This document shows positions 53,056 to 61,379 of a stretch of DNA of 64,000 nt, piece by piece. Numbering within the stretch: the stretch's first letter is position 1; each line of letters begins with the position of its first letter. The stretch lies in assembly GCF_004362865.1 (NCBI RefSeq), contig NZ_SNYI01000001.1, forward strand, positions 1,054,001 to 1,118,000, written 5' to 3'. A model generated the notes under the pieces. The model ran no database searches. It was not told the DNA's origin and saw only the letters and a list, made by a program, of their open reading frames with translations. Both the position numbers and the translations under genes were made by a program. This stretch comes from Zeaxanthinibacter enoshimensis. GTDB taxonomy: Bacteria > Bacteroidota > Bacteroidia > Flavobacteriales > Flavobacteriaceae.

Positions 53056-53665
53056 GAGCAAAGTTTCATTAAAAGAGGGAAGGGTTCGCCAGAAGCTGGA
53101 AACCCGGTCCCAGATCCTGGAGGCGGCAAGAGAGATTATGAAAGCCAAGAAAAAGCTTAGCCTGGAGGAAGTTGCCCGGCAGGCAGGTATTTCGCGCGCC
53201 ACCATATACCGGTATTTCCCGAACGTGGACTTACTCATCATCGAAGCTTCTTTGGATATTCATTATGTTTCCCCGGAAGAGCTGGCAGAAAAAGTTGCCA
53301 GTAAAACCATAGACGAAGGGTTTCTCTATATACAGGAATATTTTAATAAACTTACCCTGACCCATGAACCTGTTTTCCGGCAGTACCTGAGTGCTGTTCT
53401 CCAAGAGTCTTTAGCTTCTAAGAAAAAACTCCGCGGAGGTCGCAGGATAGCGGCCCTGGAGACTTTGATGGCCACCTATGAAGGGGAGATGGACGAGGAG
53501 ACCCTTGAAAACCTTAAGAATATCTCGGCCATACTGATGGTAGATGCCATCATGACCGGGAAGGATGTCTGCGGACTTGCCTCGGATAAGATCAGTCACA
53601 CCCTCAGGTGGGGCTTGGAAATGATCCTCAAAGGGATTCAGGCTGATATGAAAGAATCTGCCTGA
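53054..53665 (+). CDS. TetR/AcrR-family transcriptional regulator
   Basis: 203 residues. The N-terminal helix-turn-helix is clear (LSLEEVARQAGISRATIYRYFPNVDLL, given in part: ISRATIYRYF) at about residues 36-65; the C-terminal ligand-binding domain is all helical. It is divergent from the cupin operon with two matching operators between them, so it most likely represses both itself and that operon until a small ligand binds. Ligand unknown. Confidence 0.94.
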   Translation: MSKVSLKEGRVRQKLETRSQILEAAREIMKAKKKLSLEEVARQAGISRATIYRYFPNVDLLIIEASLDIHYVSPEELAEKVASKTIDEGFLYIQEYFNKLTLTHEPVFRQYLSAVLQESLASKKKLRGGRRIAALETLMATYEGEMDEETLENLKNISAILMVDAIMTGKDVCGLASDKISHTLRWGLEMILKGIQADMKESA

Positions 53666-53744
53666 CGTATTTATATAAGATACTTGCCACAAACCCCTGT
53701 ATCTCCCGTCCTTGTTCTAAAGAGGTTTCATTAATTTTAGAACT

Positions 53745-54284
53745 ATGGGAATCAGCTGGAGGATAATCGGGGGTTTAACAATACTAATTTGTCATAGTAT
53801 GGTTGTCACTTCCTGCCGGCAGGAAACTCAGCCCGTATTCTCTGAGCCGGAAAAAGAAGAGATCCGGGAAATTGTCCGGAAGAAAGTTCGTGACGGGGTC
53901 ATTGCTACCCGCAATAAAGATATAGATACTTATATGGAGCAATTGCCGGAAGACCTGGTAATATATGACGAGAACGGGGAAGTCATCAGCAGGGAGCAGC
54001 AACGTCAATACGCTTTAGAGGCCTGGGAGATCATAGACAGTACTCTGTACATTGATGTAACTATAGACAGTATACAGTTCTCCGGCAGGGACAGTATTTT
54101 TGTTTTTAATTCCCAGCGGTGGGAACGGCTGATGTTCCGCAGGGACGGGGTTACCCTGGACACCGTGCTCACTACCCAAAGACATAAAGAAACCTGGAAA
54201 AAGAACGAGAAAGGTTGGTTTGGTTACACCATCCTGGAATTGGGAGGCCAGGTCTATATTAACGGCAAACCTTATTCCCCCTGA
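53745..54284 (+). CDS. NTF2-like lipoprotein
   Basis: 179 residues, leader ending VTSC with Cys 24. The mature part (EIREIVRKKVRDGVIATRNKDID, YMEQLPEDLVIYDENGEVIS, FVFNSQRWERLMFR, ETWKKNEKGWFGYTIL) has the SnoaL/NTF2-like alpha+beta cone pattern of a small ligand-binding or scaffold domain. No catalytic residues are obvious. TAATTTTA just upstream is a near-match -7 box. Confidence 0.72.
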   Translation: MGISWRIIGGLTILICHSMVVTSCRQETQPVFSEPEKEEIREIVRKKVRDGVIATRNKDIDTYMEQLPEDLVIYDENGEVISREQQRQYALEAWEIIDSTLYIDVTIDSIQFSGRDSIFVFNSQRWERLMFRRDGVTLDTVLTTQRHKETWKKNEKGWFGYTILELGGQVYINGKPYSP

Positions 54285-54508
54285 ACCCAGGTCTTTTTAT
54301 ATTGATCCCATACCCTCACAATTCACCCGGGATGTCCATTTCCCGGTGTCCGTACCCCATGATTCTGAGTACTGAATTCTTTCTGCAAAACTTGTAGGAA
54401 AAATAATATGAAATCTTCATTTTACCCGCCAATAATTTGATGGATAACGACGGTCTTTCCATGAGACTATGGGTAATTTTATCATTATTAACTCAAACCC
54501 AGATTATC

Positions 54509-55099
54509 ATGAAACAGATAAAGAACATTATTATAATTACCGCCTTACTGATAGGTGCTATCGGGCTGGCACAGTCTGATAAAGATGCCGAATTAATGAA
54601 GGATGTTGAAAAAGCAAAACAAACATTATTATCCACTAATCCTGATATACAGGTGTATTTTGATAATAGTGCAGGATATGTCATTTTCCCGAATGTAGGG
54701 AAGGGTGGATTTATCGTTGGTGGAGCCGCCGGTAATGGGATTGTCTTTGAAAACGGGCAAGCCATAGGAGTGGCTAACCTTAAGAAACTGACCGTCGGCT
54801 TACAGGCAGGCGGAGCATCGATCATTGAAGCGATATTCTTTGAAACCCAGGAAGACTTGGATAGCTTTAAACACGAGGATTTCGAATTTTCAGCCGGGGT
54901 ATCAGCTGTGGCTTTGAAAAGCGGGAAATCCTATTCGGCAAAGTATGATGATGGTGTAAAAGTCTTCACTCATTCTAAAGCCGGACTTATGGCAGATGCC
55001 TCTGTAGGTGGTCAGCGATTTGATTACCACGACTTTGGAAATGCCGCTAAGGATGGTGACGATGATGACGAAGATGACGAAGATGATTACAGGAAGTAA
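54509..55099 (+). CDS. secreted SYLF/YSC84-domain protein
   Basis: 196 residues from ATG 54509 with a signal peptide (GAIGLAQ). The SYLF lipid-binding domain is recognised from SAGYVIFPNVGKGGFIVGGAAG, IVFENGQAIGVANL and ITHSKAGLMADASVGGQRF-like text near the end. An acidic tail DDDDEDDEDDYRK closes the protein and may bind calcium or cationic surfaces. SYLF proteins bind phosphoinositides in eukaryotes; bacterial secreted forms have no settled role. The 24-residue extension to 54437 lacks signal character. Confidence 0.9.
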   Translation: MKQIKNIIIITALLIGAIGLAQSDKDAELMKDVEKAKQTLLSTNPDIQVYFDNSAGYVIFPNVGKGGFIVGGAAGNGIVFENGQAIGVANLKKLTVGLQAGGASIIEAIFFETQEDLDSFKHEDFEFSAGVSAVALKSGKSYSAKYDDGVKVFTHSKAGLMADASVGGQRFDYHDFGNAAKDGDDDDEDDEDDYRK

Positions 55100-55141
55100 T
55101 ACACAATTATCATACTAACCTGTCTTGGTACAAGACTGGGG

Positions 55142-55176
55142 AAAGGCTGGTCGCATGGGTCCGGCCTTTTTCTTTT
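55142..55176 (+). terminator. intrinsic terminator after SYLF gene
   Basis: A 9-bp stem AAAGGCTGG/CCGGCCTTT (one G-U pair) with a 10-base loop runs into TTTTTCTTTT. A smaller hairpin GTCTT/AAGAC precedes it at 55122-55136. Confidence 0.85.
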
Positions 55177-55178
55177 AA

Positions 55179-55700
55179 TTAAAGCAACAAACCGGCGATC
55201 TCCGGCCAGGTGTTTACCCTTTCATAATGGTTTTCATGCACGTTGTGCGGTGAGGTGAATAACATACCGCGCCCTTTGAAATTTTTGAGATTATAAGACC
55301 TGTCATCGATAAGGACATCCCCATCCAGGATGTGTTTATGACCCAGCAGTATCCTGTTCTGCCACGGGATGAACGGGAAATATTCATCCAACCAGTCGCT
55401 CTTCTCCCGCAAACTGTTCGGGAACTGCATGGCCGCGGATGCGATATAGATCTCGTGTTTCTTCTGTAACTCCCGGACAACACGGATACTGTCTTCAATG
55501 GGTTTCAGCGGTCTGAAAAATCCATCCTGTCGCGCATGGTCCTTTACACTCTGCTGCCTTGCCTGGGGGACACATTGCCATACCTCGCGACCCATACAAT
55601 CTTCCTTCGTCAGGCTCTCTCCAAATTCTTCGTTGTATATTTCAATATGCGCACCGTAAGTATCTGCCAATACTTCGTCCATGTCCAGGTATAAGATCAT
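55179..55700 (-). CDS. 5'(3')-deoxyribonucleotidase
   Basis: 173 residues of HAD fold, NT5C subfamily. The nucleophile motif is LDMDEVLAD (D6 nucleophile, D8), followed by IYIASAAMQFPN and DVLIDDRSYN (the DD motif). These enzymes dephosphorylate dNMPs, trimming nucleotide pools. Length is typical. It is convergent with the SYLF gene, whose terminator lies between them. Confidence 0.92.
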   Translation of the reverse strand: MILYLDMDEVLADTYGAHIEIYNEEFGESLTKEDCMGREVWQCVPQARQQSVKDHARQDGFFRPLKPIEDSIRVVRELQKKHEIYIASAAMQFPNSLREKSDWLDEYFPFIPWQNRILLGHKHILDGDVLIDDRSYNLKNFKGRGMLFTSPHNVHENHYERVNTWPEIAGLLL

Positions 55701-55758
55701 CTATCTGAATTTTTTGCAAAGATCGTAATATTTATGCTATTCCTGAAATAACTGGGAA

Positions 55759-56337
55759 TCAGGAAGCTGCTGCAGTGGGTAGTTGGATAAGGTGCCAGGT
55801 GCGCCCATCAGATTCGTATACCTCCATATCCCTGAAGCCGATGGCGTAGTGTGCATTAAGGGACCGCTGGTTCCTGTCGTCGACCTCTGTAATGATCCAT
55901 TCAAAATCATTTCTCAAGGCGATCTGCATGCGGTGGTACAGTCCCCGGAAAATCCCTTTCTTTCGGTAGTCCTTGGCAATACAGACCTGGCCCATGACCA
56001 TAAACCGGCTGCCGGCCGGCAATAAGGCCTTTACACGTTTGAACATCGGCTGGATCAGGGGCAGCTCCTCGGAAAACGAAGGATGCATACTAAGGGCATA
56101 ACCGATGACCTTGTCGCCGTCCAGGGCAACAATATGCGGGCAAACCGCGTTCATGTGCGCCAATAGTTCGAGGCTGTGCTTTAAGGTCACAAAACCTTCA
56201 GCTGAACGAATTTCTTCAGTCAGCCCTTCTACTAGGTTTTCACGTTGCAGTTCCAGTATCTGTTTCAACTGGTCAGCACTGTGGGCCTGCCTGTAGATAA
56301 TACCCATTTTTTGCCTGTTTTGGGAGGTAGTTTCCAT
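55759..56337 (-). CDS. GNAT N-acetyltransferase
   Basis: 192 residues. The acetyl-CoA site is in MGQVCIAKDYRKKGIFRGLYHRM (R/KxxGI form), and the substrate half contains EVDDRNQRSLNAHYAIGFRDM. Substrate unknown. The Met at residue 11 (56307) is an alternative start. It is divergent from bioF, whose promoter lies 33 bp from this start codon. Confidence 0.88.
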   Translation of the reverse strand: METTSQNRQKMGIIYRQAHSADQLKQILELQRENLVEGLTEEIRSAEGFVTLKHSLELLAHMNAVCPHIVALDGDKVIGYALSMHPSFSEELPLIQPMFKRVKALLPAGSRFMVMGQVCIAKDYRKKGIFRGLYHRMQIALRNDFEWIITEVDDRNQRSLNAHYAIGFRDMEVYESDGRTWHLIQLPTAAAS

Positions 56338-56369
56338 ATTTGAAATTACTAATTAATTTCAGGATATGC

Positions 56370-56377
56370 TACCTTTG
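56370..56377 (+). promoter_or_regulatory. -7 promoter box for bioF, likely leaderless
   Basis: TACCTTTG matches TAnnTTTG exactly and ends 5 bp before the bioF ATG. As for glyS, transcription should begin at or next to the start codon. Confidence 0.5.
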
Positions 56378-56382
56378 AGCTC

Positions 56383-57564
56383 ATGGGAATTTTTCCGAAA
56401 AAATTAAGCCGTAAACTGGCTGACCGAAAGTCTTCAAATGCTTTAAGAAACTTACAGCAGCCACAGCGGCGGACCGACTTCTATTCTAACGATTATCTCG
56501 GCTTTGCGAGGCATGCAGCTATCCATACCTGGGCATCCCAGATGGTAAAAGATAGCGATGCCAGTGTTAACGGAGCTACCGGTTCCAGGTTACTGTCAGG
56601 AAACCACGAGCTGTACCAGAGACTGGAAGATTTCCTGGACCAGTATTACGGGCAGCACTCGCTGGTGTTCAATTCTGGTTACGACGCTAATGCAGGATTC
56701 TTTTCTGCTGTTCCCCAGCGAGGGGATATCGTCCTTTTTGACGAATTTGCGCATGCCAGTATCAGGGATGGGATCCGGATGGGCCTCGCCAGGAGTTACA
56801 AATTTGCGCATAATGACCTTGAAGATCTCCGCAGCCAAATTCTGAAAGCCAGGAAGCTCAGCACTCCCGGGTCAGAAGACGAGAACGAGATCTACGTAGT
56901 CACGGAATCCGTATTCTCTATGGATGGGGATAGCCCCGACCTGCAGCAAATGGCAGGATTATGCCGGGAGCTCAACTGCCGGCTGATCGTTGATGAAGCC
57001 CATGCTGTCGGGGTTTGCGGGAAACAGGCGGGAGGCATGGTTGCTGCTGCTGACCCGGAATTCGATGTATTTGCCAGGATCCTGACTTTTGGCAAGGCCA
57101 TAGGTGCTCACGGTGCAGCGGTCATCGGGCCGGAAGAATTACGGCTCTACCTGTTGAACTTTGCCCGCAGTTTTATCTATACCACAGCTTTACCTCCCCA
57201 TTCCGTAGCGACTGTCCTGGCTTCCTATCATTTCATGGAAACCCGGGATGGTCAGAAAAAACAATGGGAACTTCAGGAAAACATTCGTTATTTTAGGGAA
57301 CAACAACAGTGCCAGGGAATAGCAGACATATTCATACCGAGTACTTCAGCTATCCATTGCTGCCTGCTTCCCGGGAATGACCGGGTTAAAGCAGTGGCGG
57401 GCGAGTTGCAAAAAGGAGGTTTTGATGTCCGTCCCATAATGTCACCTACGGTACCACGGGGACAGGAGCGGCTGAGGTTCTGCCTGCACAGTTATAATAC
57501 AGAAGAAGAAATAAAGGAAGTATTGCATAAACTTGCTGCTTCTGTCAGGAATCATGGGGGATAG
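56383..57564 (+). CDS. bioF: 8-amino-7-oxononanoate synthase
   Basis: BioF condenses pimeloyl-ACP (or -CoA) with L-alanine, the first committed ring step of biotin synthesis. The 393-residue PLP enzyme has GATGSRLLSGNHELYQRLE, DEFAHASIRDG, DEAHAVG (D204) and PLP lysine K238 in TFGKAIGAHGAA. First gene of a tight operon: the DUF2007 gene overlaps its end by 11 bp and bioD follows. Confidence 0.95.
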   Translation: MGIFPKKLSRKLADRKSSNALRNLQQPQRRTDFYSNDYLGFARHAAIHTWASQMVKDSDASVNGATGSRLLSGNHELYQRLEDFLDQYYGQHSLVFNSGYDANAGFFSAVPQRGDIVLFDEFAHASIRDGIRMGLARSYKFAHNDLEDLRSQILKARKLSTPGSEDENEIYVVTESVFSMDGDSPDLQQMAGLCRELNCRLIVDEAHAVGVCGKQAGGMVAAADPEFDVFARILTFGKAIGAHGAAVIGPEELRLYLLNFARSFIYTTALPPHSVATVLASYHFMETRDGQKKQWELQENIRYFREQQQCQGIADIFIPSTSAIHCCLLPGNDRVKAVAGELQKGGFDVRPIMSPTVPRGQERLRFCLHSYNTEEEIKEVLHKLAASVRNHGG

Positions 57565-57943
57565 GTTAATTACCATAGGGACTTTTGAGTACGTGGCAGA
57601 CGTACAGATCGTGAAGGCCAAGCTGGAATACGAAGGAATCCCTGTATTTCTTAAAGATGAGACCATCCTTGCCACGGATCCCCTGATCAGTGCAGCCATA
57701 GGGGGTGTTAAATTGCAGGTATATGCCTCGGACCGGGAGCGCGCCATGGAGATCTATGACGAGATCCGCAGCTATGCGAGGGATAAGGAGGGTAACCTGA
57801 TCACCTGCCCTAATTGTAAAGCCCAGAGATCTGAAGTCTATTACAGCCGCAAAAAAATATTCCATCGTTTGTTTCCGTTCCTGGAACCCGTTAAATACCG
57901 ATGTTTAAACTGCCAGATGATCACTAAACCCGATCCTCAATGA
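57554..57943 (+). CDS. DUF2007 protein with zinc ribbon, inside the biotin operon
   Basis: 129 residues. The N-terminal DUF2007 domain reads LITIGTFEYVADVQIVKAKLEYEGIPVFLKD (in part: EYEGIPVFLKD) and GGVKLQVYASDRERAMEIYD; the C-terminus has CPNC and CLNC pairs forming a likely zinc ribbon. DUF2007 is thought to be a signal-transducing or ligand-binding domain. It overlaps bioF by 11 bp and bioD by 4 bp, so it is firmly co-translated with them; a role in biotin metabolism is possible but not known. Confidence 0.88.
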   Translation: MGDRLITIGTFEYVADVQIVKAKLEYEGIPVFLKDETILATDPLISAAIGGVKLQVYASDRERAMEIYDEIRSYARDKEGNLITCPNCKAQRSEVYYSRKKIFHRLFPFLEPVKYRCLNCQMITKPDPQ

Positions 57944-58557
57944 AACGAATCTTTGTAACAGGTATCTCGACAGAGGTCGGTAAGACCGTAGCTGCTGCCA
58001 TCATTACTGAAGCCCTGCAGGCGGATTACTGGAAACCCGTTCAGGCCGGTGACCTGGACCAATCGGACAGTCACCGTATCCGCGACCTGGTCTCTAACCA
58101 GAAGACCGTTATCCACCCTAATGCTTACGCCCTGAAATCACCGATGAGCCCGCACGCTGCTGCTGCCATAGATGGGATAAATATCAGACTTACAGATATT
58201 CATGAACCGGAAACAGAGAATACCCTGGTCATTGAAGGAGCCGGCGGGATCCTGGTGCCCCTCAACGACGAGGATACTATCCTGGACCTGATCAAGCCCC
58301 ATTACAACGTAGTGGTGGTATCCCGGCATTACCTGGGAAGTATTAACCACAGCCTGCTGACCCTATACCAACTACAGCAGCGCGGGCTAAGGCCTGCCAT
58401 TATGTTCAGTGGGGCCGAGCATCCCAGTACCGAAGAGATCATTCTTAAAAAAAGCGGGGCTACTTACCTGGGCCGTATCGACGAAGAAAGTTCCTTTGAT
58501 AAAGCCAGGATAAGTTTCTATGCAGAACGGTTCCGTCCTGCCTTGGCGGCTCTCTGA
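57940..58557 (+). CDS. bioD: dethiobiotin synthetase
   Basis: BioD closes the ureido ring of dethiobiotin from DAPA, CO2 and ATP. The 205-residue protein has the Walker-type loop GISTEVGKT (K15), YWKPVQAG, VIEGAGGILVPL and the C-terminal GAEHPSTEE segment. Slightly shorter than E. coli BioD, as usual. Its start overlaps the DUF2007 stop. Its stop is 1 bp from the stop of the opposing glycosyltransferase. Confidence 0.96.
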   Translation: MKRIFVTGISTEVGKTVAAAIITEALQADYWKPVQAGDLDQSDSHRIRDLVSNQKTVIHPNAYALKSPMSPHAAAAIDGINIRLTDIHEPETENTLVIEGAGGILVPLNDEDTILDLIKPHYNVVVVSRHYLGSINHSLLTLYQLQQRGLRPAIMFSGAEHPSTEEIILKKSGATYLGRIDEESSFDKARISFYAERFRPALAAL

Positions 58558-58558
58558 T

Positions 58559-60043
58559 CTATTTGCGCTGTAGGATATCCGCTCCCTCAACACTGCCGAT
58601 GACCCGGTAATGGGAATCCAGGAATGTCTGCATATAATGGTTTTCTTCCGGTAGCGTTTTGTCAAATATGGGTTTCCCCCTCCTCACGACCACGATCCCG
58701 GGTTTTACGCTGTGCATCAGGTATCGGATTTCTTCCATAGCAGTATCCCTGGGGTTATTGTAAAAGGGAAAAAGCTCCGGTCTGCAGATATTGCTGGGAT
58801 GTGTGGCCGATTTCGTCGGCGGGTGCTGGTCTGTCAGCCAGTACCCAATGTGGTATTCCAGGAATAAGGTGGATTCATCTTCTAACCCCTGCTCCTTCAG
58901 CCAGCGGGGAACACTTATACCTTCGCCGTTGTAAAAAGTGCCCTTGTCTGCCTTATGCCTGGTCACGGCCACATATTCCAGGTAGGATTCGGCGGGCAGG
59001 AGAATCAATAATACCATGAAAGCCTTTTTTATTGTAGTTCGCGGACCTGGAAGGGCCCTGCTGGCCACCACTGCTAACAGTACGAGGAATAGCGGGTGAA
59101 ACTGGATAAGGTAATGCCCGTTGATCCTTCCAACTTTCATAAAAGAGAACAGTACTCCTGCCAGGGCCATGATCAGTAATAATATCCCGGGCTGCCTGCT
59201 ACTGAGCCAGCCTTTTTTAAAAGCAGCGTACAGGAACGCTCCCATGACCAGGATGAGGGGAAGAAAGGTAAGCAGTGATCTTTTTTTATTCTCGGAGTAG
59301 GCTAAGGGGGCCATAAAGACCGAATCCCACCACAAGGCTCCTTGCCCGGCCAGGTTATAGGGGAGAAAAGTGGCAGTAATGACCAGTAGTATTCCGGCTC
59401 CCAACAGGAAGGCGGAGCCGCCGGCTCTTTTCCAGCCTGCACTCCGCCAGGTTTCATAAATGAAGAACAGGCCCACCAGGAAAACCGCGTAAGCGAGGTT
59501 GAGCTTGGTCATTAGAGCAAGCCCGAACATGATCCCGGATAACAGGACGGTCCACCACCTGTGTGGCTGTATCAGGAGAAATATGGCCGGAACCATGAAA
59601 AGCATGCTCAGGTGTTCAGACATAACCCCCTGGAGGCTTCCGAAAAGACTGAGCAGGTAAACGGTTCCGATCCCTGCCCAGACTCCTGTTTTTGTGCCGT
59701 TGAACTGTTTGCCGATCCGGTAACTGAAGTATGCAGTTCCCGCTACGGCCAGCACCCCTAACATCCGGATGGCGATAAAACTCTTGCCGAATATCCATAT
59801 CACAGAAGCAAAAAAGAAGTAGACCAGCGGGGGTTTCAGGTCCCATAGCTCGGTGTAGGGTAAATGCCCATCGACCCAGGACTGTGCAACCAGGATAAAT
59901 GTACTTTCATCCCGGTCAATATAATCCCTGAAGAAGAAGGGAAGGCGGATAAAAAAGGAAAGCAGGCATAATATGGTAAAAACAGACCCGTGACTGAGCC
60001 TCTGATAGTCAGGTTGCAGCCGCTCCAGCGCCTTTTTTAGCAT
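58559..60043 (-). CDS. ArnT/PMT-like integral membrane glycosyltransferase
   Basis: 494 residues from ATG 60043 with about ten to twelve membrane segments. The first periplasmic loop has DYIDRDESTF, the acidic D-x-E/D-E motif of GT39/GT83 lipid-linked sugar transferases, followed by LPYTELWDLKPPLVYFF (in part: DLKPPLVYF). A soluble C-terminal domain follows. Likely adds a sugar from a polyprenyl-phosphate donor to lipid or protein at the periplasmic face. It stands between the two biotin units on the opposite strand and does not obviously belong to biotin synthesis. A longer reading to 60193 is rejected. Confidence 0.88.
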   Translation of the reverse strand: MLKKALERLQPDYQRLSHGSVFTILCLLSFFIRLPFFFRDYIDRDESTFILVAQSWVDGHLPYTELWDLKPPLVYFFFASVIWIFGKSFIAIRMLGVLAVAGTAYFSYRIGKQFNGTKTGVWAGIGTVYLLSLFGSLQGVMSEHLSMLFMVPAIFLLIQPHRWWTVLLSGIMFGLALMTKLNLAYAVFLVGLFFIYETWRSAGWKRAGGSAFLLGAGILLVITATFLPYNLAGQGALWWDSVFMAPLAYSENKKRSLLTFLPLILVMGAFLYAAFKKGWLSSRQPGILLLIMALAGVLFSFMKVGRINGHYLIQFHPLFLVLLAVVASRALPGPRTTIKKAFMVLLILLPAESYLEYVAVTRHKADKGTFYNGEGISVPRWLKEQGLEDESTLFLEYHIGYWLTDQHPPTKSATHPSNICRPELFPFYNNPRDTAMEEIRYLMHSVKPGIVVVRRGKPIFDKTLPEENHYMQTFLDSHYRVIGSVEGADILQRK

Positions 60044-60063
60044 GTGGTCACTATTTTTATTCC

Positions 60064-60071
60064 CATCTTTG
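60064..60071 (+). promoter_or_regulatory. -7 promoter box for bioA
   Basis: CATCTTTG is a 7-of-8 match to TAnnTTTG, 24 bp upstream of the GTG at 60096. It supports a start downstream of the ATG at 60042, which otherwise overlaps the divergent glycosyltransferase start. Confidence 0.4.
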
Positions 60072-60095
60072 CAAGATAGAAAAAAGACGTTTGCT

Positions 60096-61379
60096 GTGAA
60101 TCCGGTCTCTTTGAAAAATATTTCGGAAAAAGATAAGAAGTTCGTTTGGCACCCGCTGACCCAACACAAGCGGAACCCGGAAATGCTCCCCATTGCCAGG
60201 GCCGAAGGTTGCCTGCTCTACGATATGCAAGGCAGGTCTTACATCGATGGGATCTCTTCCTGGTACACCTGTATGTATGGTCATTGCAATCCCCGCATAA
60301 CCTCCAGGGTGGCATCGCAGATGTCGACCCTCGACCAGGTGGTATTCAGTGGGTTTACTCATGCCCCGGCTGTTCAGCTGGCAGAGGAATTACTGCAGGT
60401 TTTACCGGAGAACCAGGCTAAGGTCTTCTATTCTGATAATGGCTCTACCGCCGTGGAGATCGGGATTAAGATGGCTTTGCAGTACCATTTTAACCGGGGA
60501 GAGAAAAGACCTGTATTATTAGCTTTTGAAGATGGTTTTCATGGGGATACTTTCGGGGCTATGTCTGTTTCAGGCCTTTCCGTCTACAACGGTCCCTTCG
60601 AAGATTTTTTTCTGAAAGTAGAACGGTTGCCGGTCCCGACTGAAGATAACCTGAAACAAGTATTGGCGCGGTTAGAAGAGCGCCTCGAAAAACAGGATAT
60701 CGCCGGTTTTGTGTATGAGCCCCTGGTGCAGGGCGCAGCTGCCATGAAGATGAACAAGGCAGAGTGTCTTGAACCTGTACTGGCCTTACTGAAAAAGAAA
60801 GGGGTAGTGACCATTGCGGATGAGGTGATGACAGGTTTTGGCAAGACAGGTAAACATTTTGCCTCCCTTTATATGGATACCCAACCGGATATTATCTGCC
60901 TCTCCAAGGCTTTGACCGCCGGTTTGCTGCCTATGGCCGCAACCACTTGCAGCCAGGAGATATACGATGCTTTTTACAGCGATGAGTTGGGGAAAGGTTT
61001 CTTTCACGGTCATACCTATACCGCTAATCCCCTGGCGTGTTCAGCAGCCCTGGCGGCCCTGGAATTGCTGAGGTCTGAGCAGATACAGCAAAATATACAA
61101 CGGGTTATTGACAGCCACAGGGGGTTCGCCCGGGAACTACAGTCCCATCCAAGGGTGGCAGATGTCAGGCAATGCGGGGTGATCCTTGCGTTGGACCTCG
61201 ATGCCAGCATGGAGCGATACGGGGATCTCAGGGATCGGTTGTACAGGCATTTCATGGAACAGGGGGTATTCCTGAGACCCCTGGGGAACACCATTTATAT
61301 CCTGGCCCCCTACGTGATCACTGAAGAACAATTGATGACTGTCTATGACAGTATCAGAACTGCACTGGATCTATTCTGA
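60096..61379 (+). CDS. bioA: adenosylmethionine/lysine--8-amino-7-oxononanoate aminotransferase
   Basis: BioA transaminates KAPA to DAPA. PLP-binding motifs are present: DNGSTAVEIGIKMA, GFHGDTFGAM, ADEVMTGFGKTG and PLP lysine in CLSKALTAG (K271 counting from the GTG). The start is uncertain: ATG 60042, GTG 60096 or TTG 60111; the promoter box favours the later ones. Three positions that contact S-adenosylmethionine in the E. coli enzyme differ (WHPLT, SSWYT, GFHGDT), so the amino donor may not be SAM. First gene of bioA-KAS-bioB; the KAS gene overlaps its stop by 1 bp. Confidence 0.93.
   Translation: MNPVSLKNISEKDKKFVWHPLTQHKRNPEMLPIARAEGCLLYDMQGRSYIDGISSWYTCMYGHCNPRITSRVASQMSTLDQVVFSGFTHAPAVQLAEELLQVLPENQAKVFYSDNGSTAVEIGIKMALQYHFNRGEKRPVLLAFEDGFHGDTFGAMSVSGLSVYNGPFEDFFLKVERLPVPTEDNLKQVLARLEERLEKQDIAGFVYEPLVQGAAAMKMNKAECLEPVLALLKKKGVVTIADEVMTGFGKTGKHFASLYMDTQPDIICLSKALTAGLLPMAATTCSQEIYDAFYSDELGKGFFHGHTYTANPLACSAALAALELLRSEQIQQNIQRVIDSHRGFARELQSHPRVADVRQCGVILALDLDASMERYGDLRDRLYRHFMEQGVFLRPLGNTIYILAPYVITEEQLMTVYDSIRTALDLF

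Noticed and set aside
56338-56382. BirA operator upstream of bioF
   Set aside because: No long TTGTAACC-type inverted repeat is visible in the 45-bp spacer or before bioA or bioB.
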